From contig CAKOWQ010000003.1 in assembly GCA_934122395.1 (NCBI GenBank), positions 62,001 through 126,000 of the forward strand: 64,000 nt of DNA, read 5' to 3'. Of the stretch, positions 58,185 through 64,000 are shown in pieces (position 1 is the first letter of the stretch; each line of letters starts with the position of its first letter). A program made the position numbers and the translations under genes. The notes beneath the pieces are model-generated. The model was not told the DNA's origin. It saw only the letters and a program-made list of their open reading frames with translations, and searched no databases. Origin of the DNA: an uncultured Bacilli bacterium. Its GTDB lineage: Bacteria > Bacillota_I > Bacilli_A > RF39 > UBA660.

Positions 58185-59977
58185 GTAGCACAATGAATTT
58201 TAAATCTCAAATAGCTCCTAAAGGACTTAACTTTGGGTACAGCGATTTCTTTATAAGTGATAAATATGCAACTATATTAAGTGTTGTTTCTTATCCTAAG
58301 TTCATTGCACCAGGATATTTATCTACACTTACTACTATGCCTGGAATTAAGGTAGTAATTAAACATATTCCAGTACCATTCTCAACAGTATCTAAAATGT
58401 TAAATAAGCAAATAGCTGATTTAAAAACTAGATATCAAGAAGAAAAAGATCGTACAATTCAAGAAAGAATTAGATTGGATTACGAATCATTAGAATATTT
58501 CGTAACTATGTTAGCAGGTAGTCAAGCAAGAATCTTTGATTTTCAAATGCACATTATGATTACTGCTGATACTAAAGAAGACTTAGAATTAAAGAAAGTT
58601 AATGTTAAAAACTATCTTGATGCAATGGAGTTAAAAGCCGTGTCATTACGTTTTGAACAAGAAAAAGTATTAAAATCAATAATACCAATATTCCCAAAAC
58701 AAGATATAGAAGATCGTATTGGTACTCCAATACCATCAATTACAATTGCAGCAATGTATCCATTTATCTTTGATAGTATTAAAGATCCAGGATTATCTAC
58801 ATTGCTTGGTGTTGATTTCTCTGGTGGTGTAATTCTGTTTAACCAATTCTTATATAAAATTAAGAAAGAAAACAATAGAAATAATGCAAACCTTATATTA
58901 CTTGGTACATCAGGTAGTGGTAAATCTACAGCTGCTAAGTTGTTGCTTCGTGGGCATATTCGTAACGGTTGTCAAATAGTTGCAATTGACCCTGAAAACG
59001 AACTTGAAGATATGACTAGAACATTTGGTGGAGATACTATTGACCTTGGTAAAGGTGGAGAATATGGTATGATAAATCCACTTCAAATAGTAATAGATGC
59101 TGATGAAGATGAAATTAAACAAGGACTAGGATACACAGTACTTACAAGAACTCTTCAATTCTTAAAAGCTTTCATGAAATATTATGATCCTTCAATTGAA
59201 GAAGATGTACTTACATTGTTTAGTGAAGTTGTTCAAGATACATATCGTCGTTTTGGAATAGATTTCGATAAAGATTTCTATAACTTTACGGCTAAAGATT
59301 ATCCAACGTTTAGTGATGTATATGCAACTATAAAGGGTAGGCTTATGTCTATGACTGATCATACTCATGAAAAAGACATCATGGAACGTTTGGAATTAAA
59401 GATTAGACCATTAACTAATGATTTAAAATATTATTTTGATGGTCATACAACAATTACACATGATAGTGACTTTATCACTTTCAATATAAAAGAATTGATG
59501 AATGCAGAAGCAAACATTAGAAATGCACTATTCTTCAACATCTTAAAATATGCTTGGGGTCTTTGCTTAAATCGTGATGTTGATACAATACTTATGGTAG
59601 ATGAAGCTCACGTATTATTAGGTGATGATAACTCATTAGGAGCAGATTTCTTAGCACAAGTACAGCGTCGTGCAAGAAAATACAATACAGGTTCTATTAT
59701 CATTACTCAACAACCTAGTGACTTTGCAACTCCTTCTGTAATTACTCAAGGTAAAGCAATATTTGATAATGCTTCTTACTATATAATTATGGGATTAAAG
59801 AAACAAGCAGCTGAAGACTTATCTAAGTTAGTTGACTTAAATGATAATGAAAAAGAAAGCATTAAACGTTATTCTCAAGGTGAAGCATTATTTGTGTGTG
59901 GACATCGTCGTATGAGAATTAATATAATTGTAACTCCAGAAGAATTAGCATCTTTCGGTAGTGGAGGAGGACTATAA
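58181..59977 (+). CDS. VirB4-like type IV secretion ATPase
   Basis: 598 residues. An N-terminal CagE/TrbE/VirB-type domain (about 1-200) and an AAA motor with Walker A G-T-S-G-S-G-K-S (242-249), Walker B M-V-D-E-A-H (472-477) and Q-Q-P-S-D glutamine switch. It powers assembly and substrate transfer at the inner membrane. Coupled by ATGA to the TraC-N-like gene; the SpoIID-CHAP gene follows after 33 bases. Confidence 0.92.
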   Translation: MSSTMNFKSQIAPKGLNFGYSDFFISDKYATILSVVSYPKFIAPGYLSTLTTMPGIKVVIKHIPVPFSTVSKMLNKQIADLKTRYQEEKDRTIQERIRLDYESLEYFVTMLAGSQARIFDFQMHIMITADTKEDLELKKVNVKNYLDAMELKAVSLRFEQEKVLKSIIPIFPKQDIEDRIGTPIPSITIAAMYPFIFDSIKDPGLSTLLGVDFSGGVILFNQFLYKIKKENNRNNANLILLGTSGSGKSTAAKLLLRGHIRNGCQIVAIDPENELEDMTRTFGGDTIDLGKGGEYGMINPLQIVIDADEDEIKQGLGYTVLTRTLQFLKAFMKYYDPSIEEDVLTLFSEVVQDTYRRFGIDFDKDFYNFTAKDYPTFSDVYATIKGRLMSMTDHTHEKDIMERLELKIRPLTNDLKYYFDGHTTITHDSDFITFNIKELMNAEANIRNALFFNILKYAWGLCLNRDVDTILMVDEAHVLLGDDNSLGADFLAQVQRRARKYNTGSIIITQQPSDFATPSVITQGKAIFDNASYYIIMGLKKQAAEDLSKLVDLNDNEKESIKRYSQGEALFVCGHRRMRINIIVTPEELASFGSGGGL

Positions 59978-60010
59978 TAATTAAATAGTTAATAAGTAGG
60001 TGGTGATATT

Positions 60011-62182
60011 ATGGCTATGGATTCGAAAAAACCAAATATTAATGTTAATAATGGATATAATGGTGGTTTGAATAGTGCTATGAAATCATCATCTTCTTTT
60101 GATCCTAGGAGTAAAAAAAATCAAAACAATAAAGGAGGGGCTACTTCTCCTCAAAAAGCTGTTAAAAAGAAATTAATAACAGAAGGTGTTAAAAAAGCTG
60201 CTCAAGTCTATGGTGTACCAGAAGCAGCTACTGAAAGTATTCTTAATACTGATACTGGTAAAGAAGCAGTAGATGCAGCAGCTAGTGCACCTACTATTAC
60301 AGAGGGAGCTAAAGATGCTGCTAAAGTAATAACTGAGAAAGTTTTTATTCAAAGTATTCCACTTATTATTTTACCTTTTTTATTTCTTTTATTGATATTT
60401 ATTATTATCTTTAGTAAAGATACCTTTGGTGGTTTAGGAGATGATACCGATACTTATGAGGAATTAAGAGGTGAAATAACTAAAGTAGTTAGTTCATATC
60501 GTTCTAAAACTAATGTGGATGGCAATTTAATATTAGCTACTTTAGTTGCTTATAATGATATGGAAGATATTGAGAATGAAGAAATATCTTCTAAAAATAT
60601 GGCTTATATGAAAAAACAAGTTTCTAAATTAGCTGAATATCAAATAATGACAACAAAAACTTGTAGTTATGATTCGTCTACTATGAGAAAAATTGCTAGT
60701 AATGATGATTTGATTGGTGAAGCTAATTATAATTGTGTTTCTGATATGGAAGGTGAAAGTTATTCTATTTCCATAGATGAAGGCAAAATTGATGATGATA
60801 ACAGTGGTGGTGTATATTATTGGAATTTAATAGATGAAGGATTTATTTTTGATTACTATAATGACTATATGATTAATAAAGATGATAAAAATAGTAGTGA
60901 AAATGATGAAGTAATTTCAAATATTATTTCCGAGATATATGACTATTATAATATGATGGATAAGCAATCATTTATTGGTATTACTTCTATTTGTAGTAAT
61001 GGTATTACAGTAGATGGGGTTACTATGAATTTTGAAGATTATATTAAAGGGGTAGTGTATTCTGAACTTGGTGGTAAACAAGTCCCAATAGAAGCATTAA
61101 AAGCTCAAGCAGTTGCTGCTAGAAGTGTTGCCTTATATGTTACTAATAACTGTACTCGTGAATTAGTTAATAATAATGTTCAAAGTTATAGAGAGGGACA
61201 TGAAGCAAACCCTAATATTGCAGAAGCAGTCGATAGTACTATGGGCCAATACCTATCTTGGAATGAAAAACCTTTTTATGCGGCATTTTCAACGTTCCCA
61301 CCAATAGATGGTAATTGTAATGTTACTTGTGATGATTCATCTTGTAGTGCTGATCTTTATTATGATTGGAATAAGAAGTTAGGTAGTCATAGAGTTTCAA
61401 TTCCTAAAGGTTTATCATATTTCAATATAGAAGACTATGTTTATGCACTTACTTTTAAAGGACATTGTACAGGCATGAGTCAATTAGGTGCTTGGTATGA
61501 TGCAGAAAGCGGGTTAACATATGAAGAAATATTAGAAAAGTATTATTCAGATCAAGTTGTTTTAACTGTTGGTGCTACAGAAGGATTAGAAAAAGATGCT
61601 AATGGATTCTTAAAACGTGTAAGTAGAGCTACTATCGATAATCCATATTATTATGCAAATTCACCTGATTATTCAAATGGATACATTGGCCTTGGAACTA
61701 ACGAAGGTGAATGTGCATGGTATGCTGTTAGAAGAACTAATGAAATAATTGCTACTATGGGTCTACAAAATGAATATAGTTATGTAACTAGTGGTGGTAA
61801 TGGTAATGGTTTCTGTTATGCTAGTGATTATAATCAATTTGAACATAGTAATAATCCAAATGATCCAAATTTAAAAGCTGGTTCATTAATATCATGGAAC
61901 AGTAGTGAACACTCATATGGTCATATCGCTGTAGTTGAAGCTGTGTACCGTGATAGTAATGGTGATATTACTTCAATCGATATTTCGGAAGCTGGAGTAT
62001 CGTTTGGTAATCCTGTTAAAGCTGGACTTACAAATTCAAGAGAATTGTGGAGTTATAATGGTCCAGATATATTGAAAAAACGTTCTCTTGTATGTGAAGA
62101 TAATGGATGTCAAAATTTCCGAAATATTAATATGAATACTATTAAGTATAACTTTATTTGTTATTTAAAAGTAGTAAAATAG
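60011..62182 (+). CDS. Wall hydrolase of the secretion system: SpoIID domain fused to CHAP
   Basis: 723 residues. Low-complexity cytoplasmic start, one membrane helix (about 115-137), then a SpoIID/LytB lytic transglycosylase domain (about 325-525) with Y-S-E-L-G-G (Glu352, catalytic position) and G-H-C-T-G-M-S-Q-L-G-A, and a C-terminal CHAP amidase/endopeptidase domain with G-E-C-A-W-Y (Cys568) and G-H-I-A-V-V-E (His638). Gram-positive T4SS normally use an SLT- or NlpC/P60-type VirB1; a SpoIID domain here is unusual. It should open the wall for the machine. TAGGTGGTGAT ribosome site. Confidence 0.85.
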   Translation: MAMDSKKPNINVNNGYNGGLNSAMKSSSSFDPRSKKNQNNKGGATSPQKAVKKKLITEGVKKAAQVYGVPEAATESILNTDTGKEAVDAAASAPTITEGAKDAAKVITEKVFIQSIPLIILPFLFLLLIFIIIFSKDTFGGLGDDTDTYEELRGEITKVVSSYRSKTNVDGNLILATLVAYNDMEDIENEEISSKNMAYMKKQVSKLAEYQIMTTKTCSYDSSTMRKIASNDDLIGEANYNCVSDMEGESYSISIDEGKIDDDNSGGVYYWNLIDEGFIFDYYNDYMINKDDKNSSENDEVISNIISEIYDYYNMMDKQSFIGITSICSNGITVDGVTMNFEDYIKGVVYSELGGKQVPIEALKAQAVAARSVALYVTNNCTRELVNNNVQSYREGHEANPNIAEAVDSTMGQYLSWNEKPFYAAFSTFPPIDGNCNVTCDDSSCSADLYYDWNKKLGSHRVSIPKGLSYFNIEDYVYALTFKGHCTGMSQLGAWYDAESGLTYEEILEKYYSDQVVLTVGATEGLEKDANGFLKRVSRATIDNPYYYANSPDYSNGYIGLGTNEGECAWYAVRRTNEIIATMGLQNEYSYVTSGGNGNGFCYASDYNQFEHSNNPNDPNLKAGSLISWNSSEHSYGHIAVVEAVYRDSNGDITSIDISEAGVSFGNPVKAGLTNSRELWSYNGPDILKKRSLVCEDNGCQNFRNINMNTIKYNFICYLKVVK

Positions 62183-62190
62183 GAGATTTT

Positions 62191-62910
62191 ATGAAAAAAA
62201 ATGTATTGTTGATGATGTGTTTAATATTTTTCCTTACTGGTTGTTCTGCAGAATATAATATTGTAATAAAAAAGGATTCTATATCAGAAGAACTTCAAGT
62301 GTATGATGAAAATTCATATTATGAAAGTGAAATAGAGAAAAAAATAGAAGAAGATATAAACATTAAAACAGGTGTACTAATTAATGAGCAAAATGGTGAT
62401 ACAGAAGACGCCAATCCTAACTACACATATTATTTAAAAGAAAAGATAAATAGTAAGGGTAAATTAGGTATTAAATATACAAATACTTTTAATGTTGATG
62501 ATTATTCTAAATCATATATTGCTAATAATTGTTATAAATATTTTCAGGTTTATAAAGATAAAAAGTACATAACAATATCTACTAGTAAAGAATTTTTATG
62601 TATTGAAAATTTCGATAAATTATACGAAGTTAAAATTAATATAAAAACAAAGTATAATGTAGAAAAGAATAATGCTGATGAAGTATCAAACAATGTATAT
62701 AGTTGGACTATAACTAAAAATAATTTTAGTGATAAGAGCTTATATATTAAAATTGATATGACTAAAATGGCAGAAAAGTCAGAAGAGCAAAAAAAGCAAG
62801 ATGAAAAGGTATTGAAGATTTTTGAAACTATTGGTATAATTCTCTTGATATTAGTAGTTATTGTGGGATTAGTCCTATTTAATAAAAAAAGAAAACTAGA
62901 AAATAATTAG
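62191..62910 (+). CDS. Secretion-locus lipoprotein with C-terminal membrane helix
   Basis: 239 residues. Signal peptide with lipobox L-T-G-C (Cys18), an extracytoplasmic domain of about 170 residues with two Cys (N-N-C-Y-K and F-L-C-I-E), then a membrane helix (about 212-230) and a short basic tail. Anchoring at both ends is uncommon. No family recognised; it takes the place where other systems have VirB8-like or TcpC-like proteins, but no similarity is visible. AGGAG precedes the ATG at 62191; an earlier in-frame codon lies in the preceding gene. Confidence 0.65.
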   Translation: MKKNVLLMMCLIFFLTGCSAEYNIVIKKDSISEELQVYDENSYYESEIEKKIEEDINIKTGVLINEQNGDTEDANPNYTYYLKEKINSKGKLGIKYTNTFNVDDYSKSYIANNCYKYFQVYKDKKYITISTSKEFLCIENFDKLYEVKINIKTKYNVEKNNADEVSNNVYSWTITKNNFSDKSLYIKIDMTKMAEKSEEQKKQDEKVLKIFETIGIILLILVVIVGLVLFNKKRKLENN

Positions 62911-62928
62911 AGTGAAAGAAGGAATATA

Positions 62929-64000
62929 ATGAAACTTAAGTTTAGAGCAGAACCTCAGGATGTATTAATTTTTATATTATTTGCAATTTTCCTTTTATAT
63001 GTAGTAGCACTTGGTGTTGTTAATTTACCAATGCTAGCTAATGAAGGAAGATTAGCAGGACTTAATCCGTTTCCAGCTTTTTCACCTAATTATTTATTTA
63101 CAACAATAGTATTTTATTTAGTTGCTTTGGCAGCTTTATTTGCTAGTGTTTCTTCATATTTCTTTGAACGTGAAGAAGGCGTTGGATTTACTATGAACAA
63201 AAAAGATAAAGGTTATAGTAGATGGGCTAAAGAAAAAGAAATGAAACAAGTATTGAAATGCGTTCATCCATCTGATGAAAAATCAGATTATGCTGGTATT
63301 CCTTTGATTAGTAAAAACGGGGAACTTTGGGTTGATGATGGTGAATACCATAACTTAGTAATTGGTGCCACTGGTTCTGGTAAAACAGTTAGTACTATTT
63401 TACCTACAATTAAGATACTTGCTAAGAAGGGTGAATCTATTATTTGTACTGACCCCAAGGGTGAGTTATATGAAAAAACTGGTAGTATGTTAAAAGCAAA
63501 AGGTTATAATATCATTTTACTTAACTTCCGTAATCCACAAAAAGGTAACGCATGGAACCCATTAACATTGCCTTATAGATTATATAAAAATGGTAATCAG
63601 GATAAAGCTATTGAGTTATTAGATGACTTAGCTTTAAATATTCTTTATGAAGAAAATAATGGTAATGCGGATCCATTCTGGGAAAAAACTTCTGCTGACT
63701 ATTTCTCAGGTTTAGCATTAGGTATGTTTGAAGATACTACTGAGGATAAAATTAATATCAATAGTATTAGTTTAACTACTACAGTAGGGGAAGATAAATG
63801 TGGTGCTTCTACTTATGTTAAAGAATACTTTAATATGAAAGATCCTAATAGTGCAGCTTATATAAATGCTAGTGGTACTATTATGGCTCCTAGCGAAACT
63901 AAAGGTAGTATTATTGCAGTATTTAAACAAAAAATTAAATTGTTCTCATCACGTGAAAACTTATCAGAAATGTTGTCATATAGTGATTTTGAACTAGAGT
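62929..64000 (+). CDS. VirD4/TraG-type coupling ATPase (3' end outside window)
   Basis: At least 357 residues, open to the last base. Two N-terminal helices (about 12-34 and 62-82), then the coupling-protein core with Walker A G-A-T-G-S-G-K-T (146-153), D-P-K-G-E-L-Y-E and N-P-L-T-L-P. It recruits substrates (DNA-protein or protein) to the VirB4/VirB6 channel. AGAAGG ribosome site, 18 bases after the lipoprotein gene. Confidence 0.9.
   Translation, partial: MKLKFRAEPQDVLIFILFAIFLLYVVALGVVNLPMLANEGRLAGLNPFPAFSPNYLFTTIVFYLVALAALFASVSSYFFEREEGVGFTMNKKDKGYSRWAKEKEMKQVLKCVHPSDEKSDYAGIPLISKNGELWVDDGEYHNLVIGATGSGKTVSTILPTIKILAKKGESIICTDPKGELYEKTGSMLKAKGYNIILLNFRNPQKGNAWNPLTLPYRLYKNGNQDKAIELLDDLALNILYEENNGNADPFWEKTSADYFSGLALGMFEDTTEDKININSISLTTTVGEDKCGASTYVKEYFNMKDPNSAAYINASGTIMAPSETKGSIIAVFKQKIKLFSSRENLSEMLSYSDFELE

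Noticed and set aside
43750..64000. Integrative conjugative element
   Set aside because: No relaxase, integrase, excisionase, direct repeats or oriT-like sequence seen; the right edge is outside the window, so this remains open rather than excluded.

Overview
The window is a chromosomal segment of a low-GC (strongly AT-rich), spore-forming member of the Bacillota. The evidence is a SigG orthologue, a SigE/SigK-type sigma factor, two CotY/CotZ-type spore-coat proteins, tandem Spo0A-like boxes, two T-box leaders, RodA, a VanW-domain protein and a Bacillus-type DnaB helicase loader. TGA is used as a stop codon, so the code is not the mycoplasma one. Placement in an uncultured gut-type Bacilli lineage is an inference from gene style, not shown by the sequence.

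Region 1 (1-19.9 kb) is mostly housekeeping: the end of a TPR glycosyltransferase, an aldehyde-dehydrogenase homologue lacking its catalytic Cys and Glu, a T-box-controlled type-2 isoleucyl-tRNA synthetase, a sporulation sigma factor next to the helicase loader dnaB, a serine T-box operon (alarmone-hydrolase-like HD protein, GNAT, serS), galE with a HipA-like kinase, a NifU-like/GGGtGRT pair, sigG and a GT4 glycosyltransferase. Region 2 (19.9-30.5 kb) holds surface and sporulation genes: an exported protein whose promoter spacer contains an 11-G tract (candidate phase switch), rodA, cotY/Z paralogues, a cadherin-like repeat protein, a membrane-anchored EIIB-like protein without the phospho-Cys, a sensor kinase behind Spo0A-like boxes, a VanW protein and two small membrane-protein families. 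Region 3 (30.5-43.7 kb) has a FAD-Rieske oxidoreductase, typA, trmL, tRNA-Ala(UGC), a glycan operon (GT2, DUF2304, GtrA-DUF6020 fusion), a wall amidase, a membrane-tethered XRE regulator with LemA, a lipid kinase and a CxxC thioredoxin-like lipoprotein.

Region 4 (43.7-64 kb) is the most unusual part. It is one co-directional block of exported and secretion-machine genes. It starts with an anchored secreted protein and a 990-residue Cys-rich exported protein. A Tad/Flp-type pilus set follows (pseudopilin, CpaB/SAF, CpaF ATPase, TadB, TadC, a 54-residue pilin-like protein, a TadE-like protein, a degenerate TadZ). It runs directly into a Gram-positive type IV secretion system (two VirB2-like proteins, a pseudopilin-adhesin, VirB6, PrgI/VirB3, a TraC-N-like protein, VirB4, a SpoIID-CHAP wall hydrolase, a lipoprotein and a VirD4 coupling ATPase cut by the window end). 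No relaxase, integrase or att site is visible, so this looks like a resident hybrid pilus/secretion machine rather than a recognisable conjugative element.

Genes are tightly packed. Several promoters overlap the stop codon or the terminator of the preceding gene. No CRISPR array, insertion sequence or rRNA was seen.
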